Assembly: GCA_017983755.1 (NCBI GenBank)
Contig: JAGOAU010000005.1
Location: 93,404 to 157,403 of the forward strand
Reading direction: 5' to 3'
Length of the DNA stretch: 64,000 nt
Origin: Azonexus sp.
Lineage (GTDB): Bacteria; Pseudomonadota; Gammaproteobacteria; Burkholderiales; Rhodocyclaceae
The notes beneath the pieces were generated by a model. The model was given only the letters and a program-made list of their open reading frames with translations, was not told the DNA's origin and did no database searches. Each line of letters begins with the position of its first letter. Positions within the stretch are counted from its first letter, which is position 1. A program made the position numbers and the translations under genes. Below, in pieces: positions 56,370 through 64,000 of the stretch.

Positions 56370-57158
56370 TCAGTTCATGTCTAAGTGCATGGCCTCGTGC
56401 TCGCAGCACAAGTCACCCGCAGTACAGGTTTTACATTGCCCGGTGTGGTCGGACGGCGGCGGTTCGTTGCGGACTTCGGCCAGTTCCTTTTCCAGCGTTT
56501 CAATGCGCTCGATCAGGCAGGCGATGGATTTGGCGACCGGGTCGGGCAGCAGGTTGTGGTCGAGGCTGATGCCGTTTTCCGGGCGCTGGCCGCCGGCCCG
56601 CGTATCGACGATGCGGCCGGGCACACCGACGACGGTACTGTCGGCCGGCACATCCTTGACGACGACCGAGTTGGCGCCGACGCGCACGCGCTCGCCAACG
56701 GTGATCGGCCCGAGAATCTTGGCGCCGGCCCCGACGACGACACCGTCGGCCAGGGTCGGGTGGCGCTTGCCCTTGTTCCACGAGGTGCCGCCGAGCGTGA
56801 CGCCGTGGTAGAGCGTGACGTCGTCGCCGACTTCGGCGGTCTCGCCGATCACCACGCCGGCCCCGTGGTCGATGAAGAAACGGCGGCCGATGGTGGCGCC
56901 CGGGTGGATGTCGACGTTGGTCAGCGTGCGCCCGAGGAAGGACAGGAAACGCGCCATGAAGCGCCAGCCTGATTGCCAGAGGCGGTGCGACAGGCGGTGG
57001 GCGAGGATGGCATGGACGCCGGGGTAGGTGGTCAGCACTTCGAGCGTCGAGCGGGCGGCCGGGTCGCGCTGGAAGACGCAGGCCAGGTCTTCCTTCAGGG
57101 TCGCCCAGAGGCCCGGCGCCGGGCTGGCAATTGCGGTCATGGTCATCGCTTCAGACAT
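56370..57158 (-). CDS. cysE: Serine acetyltransferase with cysteine-rich tail
   Basis: This protein of about 262 residues has the SAT N-terminal helical domain and hexapeptide-repeat core ([25 protein letters not shown], split here for length, and [14 protein letters not shown]). It makes O-acetylserine for cysteine synthesis, matching the demand of NifS. After the normal end there is a tail [19 protein letters not shown] with four clustered cysteines and two histidines. The start is uncertain (57158 or 57146). It overlaps the nifV stop. Confidence 0.92.
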   Translation of the reverse strand: MSEAMTMTAIASPAPGLWATLKEDLACVFQRDPAARSTLEVLTTYPGVHAILAHRLSHRLWQSGWRFMARFLSFLGRTLTNVDIHPGATIGRRFFIDHGAGVVIGETAEVGDDVTLYHGVTLGGTSWNKGKRHPTLADGVVVGAGAKILGPITVGERVRVGANSVVVKDVPADSTVVGVPGRIVDTRAGGQRPENGISLDHNLLPDPVAKSIACLIERIETLEKELAEVRNEPPPSDHTGQCKTCTAGDLCCEHEAMHLDMN

Positions 57159-58290
57159 GGAGGTGGCTCCGGACGGAGGCCAGAAGGTCGTGCAGATCGG
57201 ACGATTCCGGCGGATGCTTGTGTTCGGCGACGAAGTTGCGCACCTGCGGCAACAGCGCCTGCGCCTCGCCGTCATCGACCGTCAGGCCGAGCCCGGCATA
57301 GACGACCTGCACGGCACGCGAGCCGGAATGCTTGCCGAGCACGATGCGGTGCGCCTGGCCGACTTCCTGCGGATCGAAGCCCTGGTAGTTGTCCGGGTGC
57401 TTGAGCAGGCCATCGACGTGGATGCCGGCTTCGTGGGTGAAGGCGCCGGCGCCGACGACGCTCTTCTGCCACGGCACGGCGCGCCCGGAAGCACGCGCGA
57501 CCTGGCTGGAAAGTGCCGGGAAGCCCTTGAGATCGACCCCGGTTTCAATGCCGTAAAGCTTGGTCAGACCGAGCACGACCTCTTCCAGCGGCGCATTGCC
57601 GGCACGTTCGCCGAGGCCGTTGACCGTGGTATTCACGTGCGTCGCCCCGGCCTTGCAGGCGGCCAGCGTGTTGGCGGTGGCCAGCCCCATGTCGTCGTGG
57701 GCGTGCATTTCGATTTCGAGGCCGGTATTGCGCCGCAGGGTCGCAATCCGCTCGAAGGTGGCGAACGGTTCGAGGATGCCCAGCGTATCGGCGAAGCGCA
57801 GGCGGCGGGCGCCGGCGCGTTCGGCGGTTTCGGCCAGGGCGCAGAGAAAATCGAGGTCGGCACGCGAGGCATCCTCGCAGCCGAGGCCGACTTCCAGCCC
57901 GAGGCTGAGCGCGGCGCCGATGAATTTGGGCAGTTCGCGCAACAGCCAGGCGCGGTCCTGCTTCAGCTTGTAGGCCAGGTGCTGGTCGGAAGCCGGCACC
58001 GAAATGTCGATCAGGTGCGCGCCGAGGTTGGCGCAGGCGGCGATGTCGGCCGGGTGCATGCGGCTCCACACCATGAGGCGCGGGGCGAGGTCCAGTGCGG
58101 CGACGGCGCGGATCGAATCGCGCTCCTCGTCGCCCATCGCCGGGATGCCGACTTCCAGTTCCGGCACGCCGATGGCGGCGAGCTGGCGGGCGATACCCAG
58201 CTTTTCGTCCAGCGAGAACGCCACGCCGGCCGACTGTTCGCCGTCGCGCAGGGTGGTGTCGTTGATGGTGACGAATTGCGGCTGGGTCAT
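57151..58290 (-). CDS. nifV: NifV, homocitrate synthase
   Basis: This 379-residue enzyme condenses acetyl-CoA and 2-oxoglutarate to homocitrate, the organic part of FeMo-co. It has the opening [41 protein letters not shown] and [14 protein letters not shown], matching NifV. It has an AGGAG site and a sigma-54 element 23 bp upstream with a NifA site at 58391. It is the first gene of the minus-strand operon running to tpm. Confidence 0.96.
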   Translation of the reverse strand: MTQPQFVTINDTTLRDGEQSAGVAFSLDEKLGIARQLAAIGVPELEVGIPAMGDEERDSIRAVAALDLAPRLMVWSRMHPADIAACANLGAHLIDISVPASDQHLAYKLKQDRAWLLRELPKFIGAALSLGLEVGLGCEDASRADLDFLCALAETAERAGARRLRFADTLGILEPFATFERIATLRRNTGLEIEMHAHDDMGLATANTLAACKAGATHVNTTVNGLGERAGNAPLEEVVLGLTKLYGIETGVDLKGFPALSSQVARASGRAVPWQKSVVGAGAFTHEAGIHVDGLLKHPDNYQGFDPQEVGQAHRIVLGKHSGSRAVQVVYAGLGLTVDDGEAQALLPQVRNFVAEHKHPPESSDLHDLLASVRSHLHV

Positions 58291-58313
58291 GGAAGTCTCC
58301 TTGCCACCTTTCT

Positions 58314-58329
58314 AGCAAGCCGGGTGCCA
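58314..58329 (-). promoter_or_regulatory. Sigma-54 promoter of the nifV operon
   Basis: On the minus strand, TGGCAC-N5-TTGCT fits the -24/-12 consensus. Confidence 0.92.
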
Positions 58330-58390
58330 GCTATCAAGTCATTGAATTATTGGCAATAATTGTTCGTCGACCGCAGCGCTGTCGGCCCGA

Positions 58391-58406
58391 TGTCGCGAAT
58401 GCGACA
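58391..58406. promoter_or_regulatory. NifA upstream activator site for nifV
   Basis: TGTCGCGAATGCGACA, identical to the site at 43692, lies 62 bp upstream of the nifV -24 element. It also lies 69 bp upstream of the divergent aldolase gene, for which no sigma-54 element is visible. Confidence 0.9.
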
Positions 58407-58474
58407 AGCGCCTCCTGAACCTCCTTCATTCCGGTCAGTCTATGAATCAAACAAGTCAGGCAAAGGAGGAGATC

Positions 58475-59239
58475 ATGAGCGAGCAATCCTGCGATTTGCT
58501 TTCCGACGCCGAAGAACTCGAATGGCAACAGCGTGTCGATCTCGCCGCCTGCTATCGATTGGTGGCGCTGTTCGGCTGGGACGACCTGATCTTCACCCAC
58601 ATCTCGGCGCGCGTGCCCGGCCCCGGCCACGAGTTCTTCATCAACCCCTACGGCATGATGTTCAGCGAGATCACCGCCTCCAGCCTGGTCAAGGTCGATC
58701 TGCAGGGGCGCAAGGTCGAGAGCAGCCATCACGAAATCAATCCGGCCGGCTTCGTCATCCACAGCGCCGTCCATGCCGCCCGCGACGACGCGCGCTGCGT
58801 CCTGCACGTACATAGCGTGAACGGCGTCGCCGTCTCGGCCCAGGAAGAAGGGCTGCTGCCCCTGTCGCAGCATTCCATCTTCGTCCTCGCCTCGCTTGGC
58901 TACCACGACTACGAAGGCGTCGCCCTGGTCGACGACGAAAAGCCGCGTCTGGTGCACGACCTCGGCGACAAGCGCTTCCTCATGCTGCGCAACCACGGCC
59001 TGCTCACCGTCGGCCGCTCGATCGCCGAAGCCTTCGTCGCCATGTATTTCTTCGAGACCAGCTGCAAGATCCAGGTGCGCGCGCAAAGCGGCGGCCAGCG
59101 CCTGCGCCGCATCGACCAGTCGATCGTCGACGGCGCCCAGGCGCAATGGGAACAGGTCACGAAGGGCGCCGGCGGCGGCCTCGCCTGGCCGGCACTGCTG
59201 CGCAAGCTCGACCGGATCGATCCCGGCTACCGCACCTGA
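58475..59239 (+). CDS. Class II aldolase/adducin-domain protein
   Basis: This protein of about 254 residues (ATG at 58475 after AAAGGAGG) has the class II aldolase fold with zinc-ligand histidines in LHVHSVNG and LRNHGLLTVG, plus FTHISARVPG. Family members include aldolases and dehydratases acting on phosphosugars or small carbonyls; the substrate is unknown. It faces nifV across the NifA site and is followed by a VOC protein. Confidence 0.85.
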   Translation: MSEQSCDLLSDAEELEWQQRVDLAACYRLVALFGWDDLIFTHISARVPGPGHEFFINPYGMMFSEITASSLVKVDLQGRKVESSHHEINPAGFVIHSAVHAARDDARCVLHVHSVNGVAVSAQEEGLLPLSQHSIFVLASLGYHDYEGVALVDDEKPRLVHDLGDKRFLMLRNHGLLTVGRSIAEAFVAMYFFETSCKIQVRAQSGGQRLRRIDQSIVDGAQAQWEQVTKGAGGGLAWPALLRKLDRIDPGYRT

Positions 59240-59275
59240 GCCTGCGGCACCCTCAATAAGCGAAGGAGAACCACC

Positions 59276-59647
59276 ATGAATCACAACCCCGTCGGCTGGT
59301 TCGAGATCTACGTTCAGGACATCGAACGCGCGAAGAAATTTTACGAAAGCGTCTTCCAGTGCACGCTGGACAAGCTCAACAGCCCCGGCAGCGAAATGTG
59401 GGGCTTCCCGATGGATCCGACGCGCTGGGGCGCCGGCGGCTCGCTGGTGAAAATGGATGGCGTGCCCTCGGGCGGCAACAGCATCCTCGTCTATTTCAGC
59501 TGCGACGACTGCGCCAGCGAGGAAAGCCGGGCCGAACAGGCGGGCGGCCGGATCAAGCAGGCCAAGATGGCGATCGGCGAATACGGCTTCATCTCGCTGC
59601 TGTTCGACAGCGAAGGCAACCAGATCGGCCTGCACTCGATGAAATAA
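59276..59647 (+). CDS. VOC-family (glyoxalase-like) protein
   Basis: This 123-residue single VOC domain (VGWFEIYVQDIERAKKFYESV, split over one motif, and SEGNQIGLHSM) is the type seen in glyoxalase-like proteins. A good ribosome site (AAGGAG) lies upstream, 36 bp after the aldolase gene, so both may be expressed together. Function unknown. Confidence 0.85.
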   Translation: MNHNPVGWFEIYVQDIERAKKFYESVFQCTLDKLNSPGSEMWGFPMDPTRWGAGGSLVKMDGVPSGGNSILVYFSCDDCASEESRAEQAGGRIKQAKMAIGEYGFISLLFDSEGNQIGLHSMK

Positions 59648-59675
59648 CCGCCCGCGAGCCGGGAACAGGCTTGCC

Positions 59676-59695
59676 CCGGTGCACCAATGCACCGG
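59676..59695. repeat. Hairpin after the VOC gene
   Basis: A perfect 8-bp stem, CCGGTGCA / TGCACCGG with a 4-nt loop, lies 29 bp after the VOC stop and abuts the GTCGAC repeat at 59694. There is no T-run, so a terminator role is uncertain. Confidence 0.6.
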
Positions 59696-59727
59696 TTGCG
59701 GTCGACCGCCGAAAAAGGGCAAAAACC
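59694..59727. repeat. GTCGAC-type short repeat, copy 4
   Basis: GGTTGCGGTCGACCGCCGAA followed by an A5GGGC(A)5CC run is a close match to copy 3 and to one arm of copy 2. It is 81 bp upstream of the second MmeI-like gene. Confidence 0.7.
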
Positions 59728-59807
59728 AAGCCGCCGCCTGCGCAGGGCCGTCGCCGGCATCCGGATCGGGTATCCTTCCCGCATTCCCGACCGCAACCGC
59801 CCGGCCC

Positions 59808-62699
59808 ATGACCCCCGCCCAGTTCATCGCCAAATGGCACGCCAGCCCGCTCTCCGAGAGTGCCGGCGCGCAGTCCTTCTTCATCGACCTGTGCGCCATG
59901 CTCAGCGTCGCCACGCCCGACGACCCGGAAAACTACTGCTTCGAGCGCGGCGCCACGCGCACCGGCGCCGGGCACGGCTGGGCAGACGTCTGGAAGCGCG
60001 GCCACTTCGGCTGGGAAAACAAGGGCCCCGGCGGCGACCTCGGCGTTGCCCTCAAGCAGCTGATGACCTACGCACTGGCGCTCGACAACCCGCCGCTGCT
60101 CGTCGTCAGCAACCGCGACATCACCCAGATCCACACCCATTTCACCGGCACCCCCTCCGAAACCCACACCATCCGGCTCGCCGACATCGGCACCCCGGAA
60201 AACCAGCAGAAGCTGCGCTGGCTGTTCAGCGACCCGGAAAAATTCCGCCCCGGCCGCACCGTGCAGGACATCACCGCCGACGCCGCCGGCCGTTTCGCCA
60301 GCATCGCCCGCTCGCTCACCGGGCGCGGGCACGACCCCGAAAAAGTCGCCCACTTCCTCATCCAGTGCCTGTTCTGCATGTTCGCCGAAGACATCGGCCT
60401 GCTGCCCAAACGCCTCTTCGAGCGCGTCCTCGACAAGCGCGGCAGCGACACCGTCAAACTCGGCGCCGCGCTCGGCGAACTTTTCCGCGCCATGCAGGCC
60501 GGCGGCGACTTCCTGCTCGAAGACATCGCCTGGTTCAACGGCGGCCTCTTCGCCCGCATCGAGCTGATCGAACTGGCCCCCGGCGAAATCGACGCCCTGC
60601 ACGCCGCCAGCAAGATGGACTGGAGCGCCATCGAACCCGCCATCCTCGGCACCCTGTTCGAGCGCGGCCTCGACCCGAAAATCCGCGCCCCGCTCGGCGC
60701 CAACTACACCGACCCCGGCACCATCATGAAGCTGGTCGGCCCGCTCGTCGTCGAACCGCTCGCCCGCGAATGGGCCGCCGCCCGCGAACGCATCGCCGCG
60801 TTGCTCGGCAAATACCACGCCGGCGGCAAGGGCTCGCAAAGCGCCTTCAAGGAAGCGCAAGGCCTGTTCCTCGGCCAGATCGAACGCCTGAAGAACTTCC
60901 GCGTCCTCGACCCCGCCTGCGGCTCCGGCAACTTCCTCTATCTCAGCCTGCGCGCCCTCAAGGATCTCGAACACCGCGCCAACCTCGACGCCGAAGCCCT
61001 CGGCCTGCAACGCCAGCTGCTCATCGAAACCAGCCCGGCCAACGTCCTCGGCATCGAAATCAACGCCTACGCCGCCGAACTCGCCCGCGTCACCGTCTGG
61101 ATCGGCGAGATTCAATGGATGCTCAAGAACGGCTACGACTGCCGGCGCAATCCGATTCTGGCGACGCTCGACCACATCGAGCACCGCGATGCGTTGTTGA
61201 ACGAAGACGGCAGCGAAGCGACCTGGCCGGCGGCGGATGTGATTGTGGGCAACCCGCCGTTCGTAGGCGGGAGCAAGAAAAGCGGCGACCTCGGCCGCGA
61301 CTATTTCGACGCGCTCAACCGCATTTACGACAGGGACGTTCCCGGCGGTGCCGATCTCGTCTGCTACTGGTTCCACAAGGCGCGGCAACAGATCGTTGCC
61401 GGCAACCTGCAAGCCGCCGGCCTCGTTACCACGCAGGCGATCAGGGCGGGCTCCAACCGCAAGGTGCTCGAAGCCATCGTTGCCGATACCCGCATTTTTG
61501 AAGCGTGGAGCGATGAGGCATGGGTCAACGAAGGTGCAGCGGTGCGGGTTTCGTTGATTGGTTTTGGGCCTTTTTTCGGGGTCGACCGCAACTGCCGGCT
61601 GGATGGGTTTGAAGTGGCGGTAATTCATGCCGACCTGACAGCCGGCGACGGTTGCGACGTCACTCAAGCCAAAGTCCAATTGGAAAACCTCAACGCTGCT
61701 TTCAAAGGGGCCGAAAAAAGTGGTTCCTTTGAAATAGCGGGTGACGTTGCTCGGAAGTGGCTTTCACAGCCCAATCCGAATGGTCTGCCCAGCAGCGATG
61801 TTCTGAAGCCTTGGGCCAATGGACAGGACATAGCCAAGCGACCATCTGACACTTGGATCATCGATTTCGGCGTCGATATGAGCCTTGAAAATGCGACTCT
61901 CTTCGAGCAACCGTTCGCACACGTGCTCGAACATGTGAAGCCGGAACGAGAAAAAAACAATGATCGCGGCCGTCGTGAGAACTGGTGGCGATTTGGCCGC
62001 AACGGCGCTGATATGCGTGCCGCCTGCCGAGGTCTTGAGCGTTTCATCGTGACGCCGCGTGTTGCCAAGCACCGATATTTCGTATGGCAACACGGACTCT
62101 CGTCGCCAGATTCGCGGCTTTGCGTCATTGCTCGTTCTGACGAAACAACATTCGGCCTCTTGTCGAGCCGGCTCCATCTTGTTTGGGCGTTCGCCAACGC
62201 ATCAATGCATGGGGTCGGAAATGACCCGACCTACAACAACGCTTCCTGCTTCGAAACCTTCCCGTTCCCCGCCGGCCTGACACCACGCGACACGGCAACC
62301 GGCGCCCCGTCCGGCCCGCTGGCCGAGCGCATCGCCGGCGCCGCCCGCCGCCTCAACGAACTCCGCGAAAACTGGCTGAACCCGGCCGAGTGGGTCGACT
62401 GGGTCATCACCCCGGAAGAGGAAAAAGCCGGCTTCCCGCCGCGCCCGGTCGCCCGGCCCGGCCATGAAGCCGAGCTGAAGAAGCGCACCCTGACCAATCT
62501 CTACAACGCGAAGTTGGCTGGCAAAGCGGCCTGGCTCGACCTCGCGCATCGGGAACTCGACGCGGCGGTGGCCGCCGCCTACGGCTGGGCCGACTACACG
62601 CCGGAAATGCCCGACGACGAAATCCTGCGTCGCCTGCTGGCGCTCAACCTCGAACGCGCGGGTGGCGCGCCCGCAGCTTCCTCCCGCCCGTGTTCGTGA
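59808..62699 (+). CDS. Second MmeI-like type IIL restriction-modification enzyme
   Basis: This 963-residue enzyme shows a nuclease motif D60-X9-E70-N-K72 (WAD... FGWENKG), a methylase motif I VLDPACGSGNFLY (about 370), NPPF (about 485) and a target-recognition region (about 570-840). The C-terminus lacks the wing-like domain of the first enzyme. The ATG at 59808 is chosen on homology with the first enzyme's start (MTPAQFIAKW versus MTPTDFIARW). The repeat at 61561-61592 is in frame and encodes about 11 residues (FGPFFGVDRN). Codon use is similar to the host genes in the first half and AT-richer from about 61500 to 62250, the recognition region. Confidence 0.87.
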   Translation: MTPAQFIAKWHASPLSESAGAQSFFIDLCAMLSVATPDDPENYCFERGATRTGAGHGWADVWKRGHFGWENKGPGGDLGVALKQLMTYALALDNPPLLVVSNRDITQIHTHFTGTPSETHTIRLADIGTPENQQKLRWLFSDPEKFRPGRTVQDITADAAGRFASIARSLTGRGHDPEKVAHFLIQCLFCMFAEDIGLLPKRLFERVLDKRGSDTVKLGAALGELFRAMQAGGDFLLEDIAWFNGGLFARIELIELAPGEIDALHAASKMDWSAIEPAILGTLFERGLDPKIRAPLGANYTDPGTIMKLVGPLVVEPLAREWAAARERIAALLGKYHAGGKGSQSAFKEAQGLFLGQIERLKNFRVLDPACGSGNFLYLSLRALKDLEHRANLDAEALGLQRQLLIETSPANVLGIEINAYAAELARVTVWIGEIQWMLKNGYDCRRNPILATLDHIEHRDALLNEDGSEATWPAADVIVGNPPFVGGSKKSGDLGRDYFDALNRIYDRDVPGGADLVCYWFHKARQQIVAGNLQAAGLVTTQAIRAGSNRKVLEAIVADTRIFEAWSDEAWVNEGAAVRVSLIGFGPFFGVDRNCRLDGFEVAVIHADLTAGDGCDVTQAKVQLENLNAAFKGAEKSGSFEIAGDVARKWLSQPNPNGLPSSDVLKPWANGQDIAKRPSDTWIIDFGVDMSLENATLFEQPFAHVLEHVKPEREKNNDRGRRENWWRFGRNGADMRAACRGLERFIVTPRVAKHRYFVWQHGLSSPDSRLCVIARSDETTFGLLSSRLHLVWAFANASMHGVGNDPTYNNASCFETFPFPAGLTPRDTATGAPSGPLAERIAGAARRLNELRENWLNPAEWVDWVITPEEEKAGFPPRPVARPGHEAELKKRTLTNLYNAKLAGKAAWLDLAHRELDAAVAAAYGWADYTPEMPDDEILRRLLALNLERAGGAPAASSRPCS
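61561..61592. repeat. GTCGAC-type repeat, copy 5, inside the second MmeI-like gene
   Basis: Read on the minus strand it is AGTTGCGGTCGACCCCGAAA followed by AAAGGCCCAAAAC, matching the family. It is inserted in frame just after VRVSLI, a region that is a conserved strand in such enzymes. Confidence 0.7.
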
Positions 62700-62809
62700 C
62701 CCGCCGCCACCTTGCCTTGCCAACCGGCAAGGGCGCCACCGACAATCAACGCGGGATGCCCGGGCAAGCTGCCATCGGACTTCCCACCCGCAACCGGAAC
62801 GGAGCTTTC

Positions 62810-63535
62810 ATGAAGTCACTCCTCATCGCCGCCGCCATCGCCCTGGCGACCGCCGCTTTCCCCAGCTGGGCGGAGATCGTCAGCCGGCCGGTGCACTTCA
62901 AGAAGGGGGCGAGCGCCGTCACCATCGTCGGTCGCCTGAAGGGTGGCCAGACCATCGACTACAAGGTGCGGGCGAAGGCCGGCCAGACCATGAGCGTCAA
63001 ACTGGAGAGCAGCCACGGCGCCCTCTATTTCAATGTCCTGCCGCCGGGTTCGAGCGGCGAGGCGATCTTCATCGGTTCCACCTCGGGCAACGCGTGGTCC
63101 GGCAGCCTGCCGGCCGACGGCATCTACACGGTGCGCACCTACCTGATGCGCAGCGCGGCGCGCCGCAACGAGTCGGCCAAATTCACGCTGGGCATCGAAG
63201 TCACCGGCAGCCCGGCGGCGGGCGCGCGGGCCGGCGACGCCAGGGTCAAGGGCACGCCCTACCACGCCACCGGCAAGCTGCCGTGCTCGCTGGGGGACGT
63301 ACCCGCGGGTTCGGCGCAATGCGATTTCGGCGTCATCCGCGGCAAGCCCGGCGAAGCCGAAGTCCACGTCACTTCGCCTGAAGGTGCCCGGCGGGTGCTG
63401 ATGTTCACCGGCGGCACCGTTGGCGCCAAGGGCGACGCCCGGGTCAGCGCCAGCAAGCACGACGACGAATGGCGCATCGACCTCAACGACAACGAGCACT
63501 ACCGGATTCCGGAAGCGGTGATTTCCGGCGGGTGA
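62810..63535 (+). CDS. Unknown exported protein
   Basis: This 241-residue protein has a clear signal peptide (MKSLLIAAAIALATAAFPSWA) and is rich in beta strand, with VHFKKGASAVTIVGRLKGGQ and ADGIYTVRTYLMRSAARR. The middle part resembles pre-peptidase-like beta-sandwich domains (about 25-130). No catalytic motif is seen. The ATG at 62810 follows GGAG. Confidence 0.75.
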   Translation: MKSLLIAAAIALATAAFPSWAEIVSRPVHFKKGASAVTIVGRLKGGQTIDYKVRAKAGQTMSVKLESSHGALYFNVLPPGSSGEAIFIGSTSGNAWSGSLPADGIYTVRTYLMRSAARRNESAKFTLGIEVTGSPAAGARAGDARVKGTPYHATGKLPCSLGDVPAGSAQCDFGVIRGKPGEAEVHVTSPEGARRVLMFTGGTVGAKGDARVSASKHDDEWRIDLNDNEHYRIPEAVISGG

Positions 63536-63684
63536 GCCGCCATCGCGCAATGTCGCGAACTTTTGGCGATCGACGACTAGAATGAAATATGTCATGCAGC
63601 GCATGATGGACGGTCGGCTCCGCCTGCTGGCGTGATTTCAAGGTTCGGCCGGCTTCGATTGTTTCCGGGTGAAAGGAGAGCAAC

Positions 63685-64000
63685 ATGAAACTGAGCAACA
63701 TTCTCGCAATCGCCACCGCGGCGATCTTCTCGTTCACGGCCGGGGGGGCCTACGCGCAGTCGGAGAAGGAAAAGAACCAGGCCGAGGTGCGGGCCAAGGC
63801 CGACCAGACGCTCGCCGATTTCTTCAAGGCCAAGCCGAAACTCAAGGCCGAGGTGAAGAATGCCGCCGGCTACGGCGTGTTCACGACCTACGGGCTGAGC
63901 TTCCTGGTCGGCGGCAGCGGCGGCAAGGGCGTGGTGCATAACAACAAGACCGGGCAGGTGACCTACATGGACCTGGCGCAGGCCAGCGCCGGCTTGCAGA
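63685..64000 (+). CDS. SYLF-domain (Ysc84-like) lipid-binding protein, 3' truncated by window edge
   Basis: Residues 1-25 are a signal peptide (ILAIATAAIFSFTAGGAYA). The mature part begins with a charged segment and has AAGYGVFTTYGLSFLVGGSGGKGV and TGQVTYMDLAQASAGLQ, typical of SYLF proteins. Members bind phosphoinositides or form exported lipid-binding proteins. The gene continues past the window. The ATG at 63685 follows AAAGGAGAG. Confidence 0.8.
   Translation, partial: MKLSNILAIATAAIFSFTAGGAYAQSEKEKNQAEVRAKADQTLADFFKAKPKLKAEVKNAAGYGVFTTYGLSFLVGGSGGKGVVHNNKTGQVTYMDLAQASAGLQ

Noticed and set aside
58407-58474. Sigma-54 promoter for the aldolase gene
   Set aside because: No GG-N10-GC with acceptable flanks was found between the NifA site and the ATG.
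59589-61679. 696-codon minus-strand frame opposite the second MmeI-like gene
   Set aside because: Shadow of the enzyme gene; composition only.

Overview
The window is GC-rich chromosomal DNA from a nitrogen-fixing betaproteobacterium, most likely a Rhodocyclaceae/Azonexaceae member (Dechloromonas/Azoarcus-like). This rests on NifL-type control of NifA, the Rnf-nif arrangement, the gene complement and the codon use; the taxon is an inference. The structural genes nifHDK are not in the window, so it carries accessory nif genes only.

Layout. (1) 1-8.7 kb holds a translationally coupled ChaN-like / M1 peptidase / SOUL haem-protein set, a two-domain epimerase-like protein, a lipocalin, an atypical SDR, two small membrane proteins and an ABC1-family kinase. 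(2) 8.7-10.3 kb is an AT-richer insert flanked by a 206-bp direct repeat of the nifA 3' end. (3) 10.3-13.4 kb is nifL-nifA, divergent from rnfABC-[giant palindrome]-rnfDGEH and an NhaD-type antiporter (13.7-21 kb). (4) 21.2-25.7 kb holds an unusual repeat plus helix-hairpin-helix protein, nifE and aspA. (5) 25.7-31.2 kb has a dicarboxylate/amino-acid symporter, a TauE-like permease and a DctB/DctD pair. (6) 31.2-39.4 kb is an accessory island: hipBA, a PcfJ-HIRAN fusion, broken toxin-antitoxin remnants, an MmeI-like restriction-modification enzyme and a truncated ORF6N gene. It separates nifE from nifN. (7) 39.6-46.4 kb is nifN-nifX-rseC-DUF269-DUF683-fdxB-two unknown genes, then iscA-type/nifU/nifS, closed by a strong terminator. 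(8) 46.4-53.2 kb has a DUF2189 protein, an Att-like ABC export cassette, a Vgb-like propeller and a secreted histidine phosphatase. (9) 58.3-53.2 kb on the minus strand is nifV-cysE-unknown-nifW-nifZ-[cloverleaf element]-nifM-tpm. (10) 58.4-64 kb has a class II aldolase, a VOC protein, a second MmeI-like enzyme, an unknown exported protein and the start of a SYLF-domain protein.

Regulation reads clearly. Five TGT-N10-ACA NifA sites (four sharing the longer form TGTCGC-N4-GCGACA) lie upstream of sigma-54 -24/-12 elements for rnfA, nifE, nifN, the iscA/nifU/nifS unit and nifV. aspA has a sigma-54-like element without a clear NifA site. The genes form one programme: NifL/NifA senses conditions, Rnf supplies low-potential electrons, NifE/N/X/V and fdxB build FeMo-co, NifU/S and the IscA-type protein make Fe-S clusters, CysE feeds cysteine, NifW/Z/M mature nitrogenase, and AspA with the symporter and DctBD supply C4 acids.

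The most unusual material is: the synonymous-only nifA tail duplication; a family of short GTCGAC-centred palindromes present upstream of and in frame inside both MmeI-like genes; a roughly 265-bp cloverleaf element between nifZ and nifM; a roughly 500-bp palindrome splitting rnfC from rnfD; and a PcfJ-HIRAN fusion protein next to hipBA.
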